Positions 12,841-20,858 of a DNA stretch of 64,000 nt are shown here, piece by piece. Position 1 is the first letter of the stretch; each line of letters opens with the position of its first letter. Origin of the DNA: Globodera rostochiensis. Taxonomy: Eukaryota; Nematoda; Chromadorea; Rhabditida; Heteroderidae. A model generated the notes under the pieces. That model ran no database searches. It had not been told where the DNA came from and saw only the letters and a list, made by a program, of their open reading frames with translations. The stretch lies in assembly GCA_018350325.1 (NCBI GenBank), contig JAEVLN010000042.1, positions 310,001 through 374,000 on the forward strand, in the 5' to 3' direction. The position numbers were made by a program, and so were the translations under genes.

Positions 12841-12925
12841 CCTGTGTGGTGTAATGGTGAGTGATGTGTGATTCCTGGGGCAGCGGGTTCGAACCCCCGA
12901 CTGTGTAAATGATTTGTCCCCTCTT
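12841..12925 (+). repeat. tRNA-derived SINE-like module
   Basis: A box TGGTGTAATGG and B box GGGTTCGAACCCC, followed by CGACTGTGTAAATGATTT. The same B-box tail (CGACTGTGTAAA.GATTT) occurs at 59,890-59,915, and a related A/B-box unit at 61,614-61,667, so this is a repeat family. Confidence 0.6.
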
Positions 12926-14090
12926 TTTATAACTCTTTTAATGGTAAAGGAAACAATTTTTAAAAATATTTCAGTTTAATATTTTTTGAAGGGATAAAAA
13001 TATAAAATTTTTTTATTTGTTTCATTAAATTTAATCATAAGGAGGGACCCTTTTGTTTTCTAATTTTTAAAAATCAAGACGTCTCGGATTTTGGGAGTTA
13101 ATTCTCGAGTCTCGGGGGCAACTCTTGGTAAAGTTAGGTCTCGAGCATCACTAGGAAGTGATTGAACACTTTGTCCAATGCATCATCAATTAAAATTTCA
13201 GACTGAATTTCACTCGGAAAAATTTTGATTTGGAACAGTCTAAGAACAGTTTACTCTGTTCTGTTCCTGTTCTGTTCTCGAGGTCGGAACAGAACAGGAA
13301 CAGAACAGATAGGCTGTTCTAAAATTTGAGAACAGAACAGGAACAGATCCAAAATTGTTGGAACAGCAAAACACTGGTAATAACCGTCGTTCGCGTTGTG
13401 CGACCTGTTGCTGCTATTGTTGTCACTGTTCTTGCTGGGTCCATTCCTGGGGATTAAAATAATGTAAGAATTTGTTATTCGTCGTATTTGGAATTTAAAT
13501 TCAGATAGTTTCCCCCAGGAACTAACTTCAGACATAACTGATTCAGACAACCTAGCAGCAATTCGAAAGCTTTTCGGAAGGTGAATGTATCAATCGGACA
13601 AATATCAAAAAGTTTTGATCAGCTCCCGACTTTTGGGGCTTTTCGTGTCATAACTTTGTTGGTATTTGACCAATCAAATTAGCTTGACAATAGCTTCAGA
13701 TCTTCGAGAGCTTTCAAATGGATTTAAGAATCTATGAATCGGTTAAATTTGATGTAAGATTTAGACACATAAACTGAAATAGAGTCTGTTATGCTTCGTT
13801 TCGACTAGAGCCCGGCGGAAACGTGATTCCCGCGGGAAAAGTATGGGAATCCCGGTCCCGTTCCCGTCTTTTTTGCCCAGCGGGATTTTTTACGGGAACG
13901 GGAAAAAGACGGGATTCCCGTTCGGGATTCCCGTCCCGTTCTTTTTGAAAACCCCGTTCCCGTTCCCGGAAATTTTATTTCAGTATTTTTCCCGTTCCCG
14001 TTTATTTTTCTTGGCAAAATGTTTTCAAAAATTTAACAATTTTGGACCAATTTTCATCACAAAAATGCTTAAATTTCAAATTTTTTTTAA

Positions 14091-14115
14091 CGGCGGCGCC
14101 TATCGGCACCGCCGA
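14091..14115 (-). repeat. Dispersed GC hairpin motif (canonical copy)
   Basis: Reads CGGCGGCGCC-TATC-GGCACCGCCG, the reverse complement of the canonical form. Arms pair over ten positions with one mismatch. Nested in the element at 13,806-14,655. Confidence 0.75.
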
Positions 14116-14257
14116 ACCCACCCAAAATGTGCCATATTCTGTTAGTTTCTGATTTTCTGAATCAATTAAGATTTCAAGAGCTTAAAAAAACTACCGTATT
14201 TTTAAGATTTTGGTAGCAAATCTCTTATCAAATTGAGCAAAAAATGCAAAATTTTCT

Positions 14258-14281
14258 CGGCGGCGCCTATCGGCACCGCCG
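14258..14281 (-). repeat. Dispersed GC hairpin motif (canonical copy)
   Basis: Reads CGGCGGCGCC-TATC-GGCACCGCCG. It is preceded by CGTATTTTTAAGATTTTGG and a CAAAATTTTCT lead, which also precedes the copy at 16,804, so the shared unit is longer than the hairpin. Confidence 0.75.
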
Positions 14282-14411
14282 ACACCCCTACTCCCCCCTC
14301 CGCCTCGAGAAAAGAAATTCTCAAAAAATTTGAATTTTGAAAAATTCGCAAATCGGAAAAAATTCGAAAATTTTGAGCAATTTTCTTAACAAAAATGTTT
14401 TAAAAATTTTC

Positions 14412-14436
14412 CGACGGCCCTATCGGCGTTGTCGGA
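14412..14436 (-). repeat. Dispersed GC hairpin motif (degenerate copy)
   Basis: CGACGGCCC-TATC-GGCGTTGTCG: centre intact, arms decayed but still largely complementary. Confidence 0.5.
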
Positions 14437-15013
14437 CCCTCCAATTGTATATCAGAAATTTATCGCAAAGTGCCCGACAAAAAAATTTCGAAAAATTCTT
14501 AGTTTAAAAATTTTCAAAATTTTTCCCGTTCCCGCGGGATTCCCGTTAAAAATTGAACGGGATTTCTACGGGAACGGGAAAAAGACGGGATTCCCGTCCC
14601 GTTCTTTTTGAAAACCCCGTTCCCGTTCCCGGAATTTTTTTTTTACCGGGCTCTAGTTTCGACCCAAAATCGGCCCGATTTGATTTGAACAAAAACAGTG
14701 ATTTTAAACACGTCGCCAAGAAAAAATTGGCATTTTTATGTGCTCACAATGTCACCAATGCCGTGGCCATTGTGTCCGCCCTTTGGCCCATCATCATGGC
14801 CTTCAACCGTCGCTCCGACTTCAGCTTCTTGTACTGGCCGACCTCGTAGATTTTGTCGATGAAACCGATGACCGCCATTTCGCACAGCGACATGAAGATG
14901 AACAAAATGGAGACGAAGAAGAACAAGTCCAGCGCCTGTGGGTGGCGGCAAATTGTTCATAAAGTATTTTTATGTACCAAAATTTTCGCCATAGATTCTG
15001 AGACAATTTTAAT

Positions 15014-15222
15014 TAGGGTTGGCATCCCGAAACTGGTCCCTGACGATTTTTCAATCCCAGACCCCCGATGATTGGATCAATCCCCGATCCCCGACGATTG
15101 GATCAATCCCCGACAGCACCGTCTCCGCCTCCGAACATTTGGTGTCCCCCGACCCCGACCTTTTAATCCAAATCCCCGACTTTTCCCCTCGCACACGCAC
15201 ACACACACACACACACACACCA
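15014..15222 (+). repeat. Partial hAT-type element with CCCCGA words, then (CA)n
   Basis: Begins TAGGGTTGGCATCCCG (hAT-like terminus) and continues with CCCCGATGATTGGATCAAT iterations and CCCCGACC words. A CA dinucleotide run occupies about 15,190-15,221. No opposite terminus or duplication is found, so truncated. It lies in the receptor intron just downstream of the NLPRVSY exon. Confidence 0.55.
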
Positions 15223-15529
15223 CCTTCACGCACGTAAGAAACACGCGGCAAATTTTGCACCACATTGCCCATCTGTGTAAAAAATGAAAAAATTAGTGCC
15301 AATGTTTGACGACGCGTAAACGACGGCATTTATTGATTACATACTTGGTAGATGAGGGCACATGCCGCATTCACACACAGCAAAATGCGGGCAGGAAGTG
15401 CGTAACGATCAATCCAAAAGCTTAATTTAATAGAAAAATTATTTTTTGTTTATACAAAAAACCATCAATCATTATCTCATCTACCTGATCCATGAGATGA
15501 ACACAAACAGATAAGAGGGCAAATAAGCC

Positions 15530-16030
15530 TAAAGAAAATTGAGAAATTAAAATTAATAAAGTTAATTTTAGGGGCCACTCTGATCAGCAGGAAATCCAAA
15601 GTGATCAGAAGGAATGTCCCAGAATGACCCTGGGCCGCCCCGTGGACCCGGTTTATCCCGTGTTTTTTTGGCATGCCGAGCCCATTTTTTTTTGACGGCA
15701 CACGGACGGCCCAGCCTGGCTCCATGCCTATCTCATCATTGTATACGCCGTCCTAAAATTGGACACGACTTGGCCAAAAATAAACAAAAAACGGCACGCC
15801 ACCCCGAGACGGTGACAAACCCAAAATGACCTGGCCTCACATTGTCAGATCAGTTGGATGATCCAACGTTTTGCTCAGGTCTGGTTTAAAGACCAAAAAT
15901 GGCGCTTAGTTTGGTCATGGTTCAAAATATTCAAAAATACAGTACTATTAATGCCGAAAGCGTTAGCTTAAGCCATTTAAGAAAATTCGGCGAAATTGTT
16001 TAATTATTTTTGCAAATTGTGCCCCCGCAC
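15530..16030. other. Receptor intron sequence
   Basis: Intron between the pre-M1 and M1 exons of the split receptor gene. It includes the MITE at 16,031-16,122 at its upstream (minus-strand) end. No other gene is visible. Confidence 0.5.
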
Positions 16031-16122
16031 CAGGGATGGTCGGAATTCCGATTTCAGAAAAAATTTAAGGCCTCAGAATTCCGATTTCCAAAATTTTTTG
16101 AGGTCGTCGGCTCACATCCCTG
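16031..16122. mobile_element. hAT-type MITE, 92 bp, at a receptor splice donor
   Basis: Termini CAGGGATGG and CATCCCTG with TCGGAATTCCGA words, same family as 11,317-11,419. Flanks CCCCGCAC (16,023-16,030) and CTCCGCAC (16,123-16,130) match at 7 of 8 positions. On the minus strand the second flank is GTGCGGAG, the splice donor immediately after the pre-M1 exon, so insertion duplicated the donor. Confidence 0.85.
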
Positions 16123-16499
16123 CTCCGCACCTGAACAATGTAATAGCCGTAGAGGCGTTTGAACTGAAAAGTGACTTTCAGCTGATCAAACGCGCCGGCA
16201 TTGTGCTGCCGGAGTTTTCCCTCATAGCTGAGGTTGACAAAACGAAAATCGGGCAACTAAACAAAAAATTTAAAAAAAAAACTAAATTTTTTTAAAACTC
16301 TTGCGAATTGTCCATCTCTGACACCCACCGACCTGAAATTTGTCACTGGCAATGGTCACCGGGTTCCAAGGCAGCCATGCAAGACGCACTTCGGCCACGG
16401 AGTAGCCGCACGACTCCAACACCAGGAAACAGTGCTGGGAGTCCAGCGGGAAGTTGGCAAATCCTTCGCCCATTGTACAGCGACCCTTGGGGGGAGGAA

Positions 16500-17005
16500 A
16501 TTATTTTAAAATTGAAAATGAATGGAGAAGACTCTTTGATTGCATATTTTAGATGACAATTCACAATTTTATTTAATTTTTTGGTTGGACGAAATCACAA
16601 AACCATAGGGAGGCCCTTTTGTTGTGCTACATTCGTAATTTTTGGAATAATTTTCTTAACAAATCTTGTTAAGTTTTTGAAAAAATCTCCCGGCGCCGCC
16701 GGACCCTTTAATATTCCTAAAAAAGCTTCAAAAAATGACCGTATTTTTAAAATTTTGGCTGCAAATTTCTTAACATATAAAGTCAAAAACTCAAAATTTT
16801 CCCCGGCGGCGCCTATCGGCACTGCCGACCCCCACCCCAAAAGAAAAGCGGATTTTCATGCTGATGATGCAACCGATGAATTTGTTTCCCCTTTGACCTT
16901 ACAACAAAAAAATCCTTACTGCCAGTCCCGGTTTGAAAAGATGCTTATTTTAAATTTTTATCTTGATTAAACATAATATTTGGCAAAAAAAAACAAGGCT
17001 TTAAA
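16500..17005. other. AT-rich sequence with partial GC hairpin repeats
   Basis: Lies upstream (minus-strand sense) of the Cys-loop exon. Contains a half-copy of the GC hairpin at 16,690-16,703 and a canonical copy at 16,804-16,828. No coding exon recognised. Confidence 0.4.
16804..16828 (-). repeat. Dispersed GC hairpin motif
   Basis: CGGCGGCGCC-TATC-GGCACTGCCG, one change in the right arm. Preceded by CGTATTTTTAAAATTTTGG, the same upstream context as the copy at 14,258. Confidence 0.7.
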
Positions 17006-17007
17006 AA

Positions 17008-17251
17008 AAATTTTATTTCGTTTCGTTTCGTTTTATTTCGTGTTTCGTGACTTTTTGGCCGTTTCGTGTTTCGTTTCGTTGTAGAAAAAATTTTTTACGT
17101 TTCGTGTTTCGTTTCGTTTCGTAGAATTTTTGCTGTTTCGTTTCGTAAAATGAAATTTGTCATTTTTCGTTTCGTTTTCGTTTCGTAAATTGAAAAAAAA
17201 ATTTTTCGTTTCGTTTCGTCGGCAAAAAATTTTGAGTTTCGTCCAGCTCTG
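17008..17251 (-). mobile_element. hAT-type element, CGAAA words, inverted partner copy (truncated)
   Basis: Minus-strand reading begins CAGAGCTGGACGAAACTC at 17,251 and continues as CGAAACGAAAC words to about 17,008, where the far terminus is missing. It is the reverse-oriented relative of 18,891-19,090. Its outer flank, read on the minus strand, is GTCAGGGC, which matches at 7 of 8 positions the right flank of the other copy. Confidence 0.85.
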
Positions 17252-17563
17252 GCCCTGACAGCAACTTCTAGAAAATGATTTTTCAAATTTACTTAACGAT
17301 TTTTCGTTTCGAATTTGAAAAAACTGAATTTCTGAAAATTTGAGCACCGGTAAATATAATTAAAATTGTGTCTAATTGGGGAGATGATTTATGGGAAAAT
17401 AAAACTGCTTTTTACCTTAAATTTTCGATAAAAAAATATTATTTATATCAAAATTTGTGAATTTTTATTTTAAAATGTTGACCCAAAAATAATTAAAAAT
17501 ACTTTTAAGTAGCTAAATTTATCCGGGTTTATTTTTAAATTATTCTTCTCTGGTGCTAAAAAC

Positions 17564-17754
17564 TAGAGTTGGCCATTTTTCCCGGTTCCGGGACTAAGGT
17601 ACTGAAAAAAAGTACGTACCTCAGTCCCGGGTCTCACCGGGACCGGGAAAAAACCGGGAATTCCCGGTTTTATCCCCTATTAAATTCCCGGTTTTAAATT
17701 TTCTGAAATCCCGGTCCCGGTTTTCCCCAAAAATCCCGGTCCCGGCCAACTCTA
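17564..17754. mobile_element. hAT-type MITE, 191 bp, CCCGGT words
   Basis: Termini TAGAGTTGGCC and GGCCAACTCTA are perfect inverted repeats. The perfect 8-bp duplication CTAAAAAC is at 17,556-17,563 and 17,755-17,762. Interior is CCGGGACCGGGAA / TTCCCGGTTCCGGG words in opposing orientation. Non-coding. Confidence 0.92.
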
Positions 17755-17879
17755 CTAAAAACTTATTTTCTAAAACAGGGCTGAAGATGAACAGCGACGG
17801 GTGCGGAAGGAATTCGTTTAAAAGGATGGGCGTGGGCGGGAGGAAGAGGAATGGCGGGAGCTGGAGGGCGTGCCTGAAA

Positions 17880-18035
17880 TTAGTGATGCGCGAAAGTCTC
17901 GGCACGGATTGTCTCGGGTTTTTAGTCTTGGGCAGTGTTAGGGTTTTTGGGAACTCGCAATTTGAGATCGGACCGATCGAGATTCTCAATCGTAATCCGA
18001 TCGGTCCTCAAGTCCGATCTCTACTCGCAATGAAT
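17880..18035. repeat. TAGTGATGC-type word element (partial)
   Basis: Begins TTAGTGATGCGCGAAAGTCTCGG and contains GATCGG/CCGATC words in both orientations. Similar TAGTGATGCTCGAGACC termini occur near 13,150 (reverse) and 27,037. The ends are not clear enough to give a target duplication. Confidence 0.45.
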
Positions 18036-18138
18036 GGGTTTTGTGTACGAGGGTTGAATACTAAAAATTTTAAAATTTAAATATTAATGAAATTTTCAAT
18101 AGCTTCAGAGGTACCGTTCATGTTCTCACAAATTCATC

Positions 18139-18211
18139 GCCCCGGTAGCTCAGTTGGAAGAGCTGCCCACGGATTGGGTGGAGGACGTGGGTTCGACTCC
18201 CACCCGGGGCT
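18139..18211 (+). tRNA. tRNA-like sequence with intact promoter boxes, broken anticodon arm
   Basis: 73 nt with a perfect 7-bp acceptor stem (GCCCCGG / CCGGGGC), D-arm GCTC/GAGC, T-arm GTGGG/CCCAC, A box TAGCTCAGTTGG and B box GGTTCGACTCC. The anticodon arm does not pair (GCCCA against GGTGG) and position 33 is G instead of U, so it is more likely a pseudogene or SINE head than a working tRNA. The nominal anticodon would be GAT. It lies 34 bp upstream of the receptor N-terminal exon. Confidence 0.5.
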
Positions 18212-18244
18212 AACATTTTGCCTATTCTTTACTGGTAGCACCGG

Positions 18245-18890
18245 ATGGGGCACTTTATCTGTCCATTTGTTGCGCATTCTTTGTATGTACTGTTTGCCCT
18301 TCACGCTGTGCACGCGCAACAGGGTAAACACGCCTCGCCATGCAGCATGCAGTCCTCGCAGAGCAAAAGCATCATGGCCGTACTGCTCCAAGACTACGAC
18401 AAAGCGTCCAACCCACTGGAGGCGTCATCGAAGTGCACGCAGAGGTACAGTCCAAGCAGCAGTTTTCTTAACGGACTAGTGGTGGTGCACTTTTTGTTGT
18501 TTTTGAATTTTTTTTTTGTTTTTTGACAAACTTTCCCACAAATTCCCGTGTTCAGATCACCGTGCAGGACATCAGCTCGCTGTCCGAGACGAGCTCCTCC
18601 TTCGTGGTGGACCTGTGGTTCTCCCAAATTTGGTCCGACCCTCGGCTCATCTACTCCCATTTGTCGTGCAAGTCCAACCTGTCCCTGGACGAATCGTTGG
18701 CCGAACGCTTGTGGACACCGAATTTGTGCTTTATCAACAGTCATGACACTTACATACACTCGTGGGTTGTTTTAATCAAAATAAAAATGCATTTTGAAAA
18801 TGAAAAGTTTTTTTCCCGTCCAGATCACCAAAGTCCAACATTTTGCTGATCATATACAGCAATGGCACTGTTTGGCTGAACCATCGTGTC
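18245..18890 (+). pseudogene. Cys-loop ligand-gated channel, N-terminal half (inverted part of the split gene)
   Basis: Three plus-strand exons: 18,245-18,444; 18,556-18,761; 18,824-18,890. The first gives a signal peptide (hydrophobic YVLFALHAVHA before QQG) and the start of the ligand-binding domain (IMAVLLQDYDKASNP). After that a one-base loss near 18,413 shifts the frame; the continuation GGVIEVHAE is read in the next frame up to donor GAG|GTACAG. Exon 2 reads ITVQDISSLSETSSSF, then WFSQIWSDPRL and LWTPNLCFINS, the canonical loops of nematode GABA/ACC-like subunits. Exon 3 reads SPKSNILLIIYSNGTVWLNH and stops at the hAT element at 18,891. The expected next segment (Cys-loop) is absent downstream but is exactly what the minus-strand half at 16,485 begins with. 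Probably one gene broken by inversion, alternatively two truncated paralogues. Confidence 0.85.
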
Positions 18891-19090
18891 CAGAGCTGGA
18901 CGAAACTCGAAATTTTTTGCCGACGAAACGAAACGAAAAATGACAAATTTCATTTTACGAAACGAAACAGCAAAAATTCTACGAAACGAAACGAAACACG
19001 AAACGCCAAAAAATTTTCAACGAAACGAAACGAAACACGAAACGGCCAAAAAGTCACGAAAAACACGAAACGAAATTTCGTCCAGCTCTG
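18891..19090 (+). mobile_element. hAT-type element, 200 bp, CGAAA words
   Basis: Termini CAGAGCTGGACGAAA and TTTCGTCCAGCTCTG are perfect inverted repeats around CGAAACGAAAC words. Its own flanks do not match: ATCGTGTC on the left (receptor exon 3) and ATCAGGGC on the right. The right flank instead matches the flank of the inverted copy at 17,251, as expected after recombination between two copies. Confidence 0.88.
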
Positions 19091-19099
19091 ATCAGGGCG

Positions 19100-19640
19100 G
19101 ACATAAAAACGTCTTCTGGAAAGTTAATAATAAATTTGATCAAAGGAAAATGTGCCATAACTTTTTGTTTTCTCTGGCAGACCCTTCTCAAACTTTCACC
19201 ATCTCTTGAGAACAAAATAACGTCGTTTTTCGATATCATGTTTAATGACTGCGGAGATTTTTGGAAAAATTAATTTTCAAAACATTTTAAAATCTATTTT
19301 TTCAAAATTCTCCGAATTGTCAGCCATGGAAACGAGGAAAACAAAAGTTGAATTTTACAGACAAAAAATTTTGATTGACAAAGGAACAAAATAAATGATG
19401 CGGAACAACAAAACCACAAATCCCCTCATTTTTCAGTTTCTAAATGCCATCGACAATGTTGTATTGGAAGTTTCGGCCCAAAATTAGCTTCAATTTTGTC
19501 GCCAGTCCAGCTGAACGTAACGCATGGAAATAAATTGGCGGTGTCTAAAAAACAAAATTTATTAAAAGTCGGTCCCCCCCCCCCCCCCTCCTCTTTTTTT
19601 GTCTATAAAAAGTTGGGTGGAAATTCCAGAATTCCGTTGC
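19100..19640. other. AT-rich sequence, no gene recognised
   Basis: Only short open frames, and no receptor exon despite lying downstream of exon 3. A C-run occurs at about 19,577-19,590. Confidence 0.4.
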
Positions 19641-19645
19641 CCTCG

Positions 19646-20061
19646 GAGGGCTCTCAACTCATCTGCGACAAAATATGGCAATCGGCTTCAAAATATGGCA
19701 TTTTTAAGGCATCGAGGGGTCAAAAATATGGCATTTTTATGGCAATTTTCTTAAGGAATTTTAGAAACAATAATTTTTTTTTGAGAATCTATTTAAATTT
19801 TAGGGGAGGGGGTCGGCGGTGCCGATAGGCGCCGCCGAGAAAATTTTGAATTTTTGACTCTTATTTGTTAAGAGATCTGCAACCAAAAACTTCAAAGTAC
19901 AAATCAAAAAGCACTATTTAAGGGAATTCTCATTTTTCCCTTAAAAATGAGAATTTTTACCAAAGTCAAAAATATGGCAAAATTATGGCAAGTGTGAAAA
20001 TATGGCAAACAATCCAAAATTATGGCATTTGCCTTAAAAATAAGGCAATTTGAGAGCCCTA
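19646..20061. mobile_element. hAT-type element, 416 bp, ATATGGCA words
   Basis: Termini AGGGCTCTCAA and TTGAGAGCCCT; flanks TGCCCTCG (19,638-19,645) and TGCCCTCC (20,062-20,069) match at 7 of 8. Word arrays of AAATATGGCA and TTATGGCA lie at both ends. A canonical GC hairpin copy is nested at 19,813-19,837. Confidence 0.8.
19813..19837 (+). repeat. Dispersed GC hairpin motif (canonical copy)
   Basis: CGGCGGTGCC-GATA-GGCGCCGCCG followed by AGAAAATTTTGAATTTTTGA. The same 3-prime context (GAGAAAATTTT) follows the copy at 62,029. Confidence 0.8.
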
Positions 20062-20227
20062 TGCCCTCCCTCAACACCAATTATGTTCACGAAATTCCTT
20101 TGGCCCTGATACTTTTTGCCCCCCCCCTTTTTTATGCATTTTTGAACGATTTGTGCAATATAAAAGATTTTTTGGAACATTTGAATTCGCGTCCGGGGGC
20201 TTCTGAACTGGCGGGATGGAGGTAAAT

Positions 20228-20545
20228 TCGACCCCGTCCGTAACCAAGAAACGGCTTTTTAAAAAAATGAATTGCCCTAAATTTTGATTCGTTCTCACCC
20301 AAAGGCTCCCCGTTTAGCGTATAAATAATTTGGCCATTTTTTAAATTGACGCCGCAGCTGACGACGTCGCCGTTCTAAAATGTAGGCTTTCCATCGATGA
20401 GAGGATGTCCATAGCCGTTGTGGCCACATCCCTCGACCTCGTGACCCCAAAAAACGCCACCGCTTCCGTACGCGTAAGTGCCTTCGTAAATTCCAATCCC
20501 TTCGTCCAATGGCATTTGTTTGTCGCAAGTCCAACGTCAACACCG
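20228..20545 (-). pseudogene. SPRY-domain (SPRYSEC/RanBPM-like) exon, broken
   Basis: After an acceptor TTTAG at 20,546, the minus strand reads DVGLAT in one frame. It then reads, after a one-base loss near 20,515, [34 protein letters not shown] and [12 protein letters not shown] stop at 20,375-20,377 follows, and the same frame continues GDVVSCGVNLKNGQIIYTLN. This order ([36 protein letters not shown]) is that of the nematode SPRY fold. SPRYSEC proteins are secreted effectors of cyst nematodes. With a frameshift and a nonsense codon this copy is a pseudogene. A possible upstream exon ending at donor GGGCG|GTGAGT lies near 20,684. Family assignment rests on motif order I recognise, not on a search. 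Confidence 0.75.
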
Positions 20546-20559
20546 CTAAATATAATAAA

Positions 20560-20848
20560 TTTTTAAAGCACAGAAAATGTTTTATATAATTTCCCATAAA
20601 AATCACTTGGGGGACAACACAATATTGGGGGAGGGAGGATCTCTGAACATTCAGTTTTCTTTTTCCATAAAAATCAAATACACTCACCGCCCTCGATCAA
20701 AAAACTTTCCAATTTTCTTGCGTGAATCTTATTATTTATGTATAGGCCACCAGTGGTAAAAATTTCAGCTCGATCGGTTCAGTCTGAGCATTCAAACCAC
20801 TAAAAAATCGCCTTCATGTCGACTGGTAATATGGGGTGTTGATAGGTG
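20560..20848. other. Upstream of the SPRY pseudogene, no clear exon
   Basis: AT-rich; contains a plausible minus-strand donor (GTGAGT) near 20,683 but no recognisable SPRY N-terminal exon. Confidence 0.35.
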
Positions 20849-20858
20849 TTGCTCGAAC

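Larger units (their letters stand above)
12535..13376. mobile_element. hAT-type element, 842 bp, inserted in a receptor exon
   Basis: Ends are CAGTGTTTTGCTGTTCC and its inverse GGAACAGCAAAACACTG. The perfect 8-bp duplication GTAATAAC lies at 12,527-12,534 and 13,377-13,384. Both ends are arrays of GGAACAGAACAG words in opposing orientations (12,545-12,672 and 13,225-13,370). The middle is AT-rich and includes tRNA-like modules at 12,742-12,912. Removing the element and one duplication leaves a 115-nt exon in frame with both neighbouring receptor exons. With it, the frame meets a stop inside the element. No transposase is present. Confidence 0.9.
13806..14655. mobile_element. hAT-type element, 850 bp, CCCGTTCCCG words
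   Basis: Termini TAGAGCCCGG and CCGGGCTCTA are inverted repeats. The perfect 8-bp duplication GTTTCGAC is at 13,798-13,805 and 14,656-14,663. Word arrays of GGGAACGGGA / TCCCGTTCCCG occupy both ends (13,830-14,010 and 14,520-14,630). The centre holds three copies of the dispersed GC hairpin. It lies in the intron between the M3 exon and the loop exon of the receptor gene. Confidence 0.9.
12310..16485 (-). pseudogene. Cys-loop ligand-gated anion channel, C-terminal half (split gene)
   Basis: Eight minus-strand exons encode an ordered Cys-loop receptor from the Cys-loop to the stop: 16,485-16,333 (Cys-loop, FPLDSQHC); 16,256-16,131 (pre-M1, RLYGYYIVQ); 15,528-15,485 (M1, PSYLFVFISWI); 15,420-15,345 (M1 end and M2 with the PAR motif, FWIDRYALPAR); 15,272-15,234 (NLPRVSY); 14,935-14,748 (M3, SILFIFMSLCEM); 13,446-12,482 (loop exon, interrupted); 12,432-12,310 (M4, GHKIDFICARAFPLIF, stop). 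Phases agree if donor GTGAGC ends the M3 exon at 14,748 and GTCGTG starts a 49-bp intron. The donor of the NLPRVSY exon is ambiguous. PAR before M2 is known to mark anion-selective members. The gap between the two loop cysteines is 15 residues by my count, not the usual 13. An hAT element breaks the loop exon, and the N-terminal exons lie inverted at 18.2-18.9 kb, so the gene is probably dead here. Subfamily (ACC/LGC-46-like or GABA-like) is uncertain. Confidence 0.85.

Noticed and set aside
15051..15329. Frame with a Val/Cys-rich run near the receptor intron
   Set aside because: It is translated CA/GT dinucleotide repeat plus CCCCGA words.
18139..18211. Functional tRNA gene
   Set aside because: Acceptor, D and T arms are good but the anticodon stem does not pair and U33 is missing, so it is listed as tRNA-like only.
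18886..19209. Open frame running through the CGAAA element after receptor exon 3
   Set aside because: It consists of translated CGAAAC words and does not continue the receptor.
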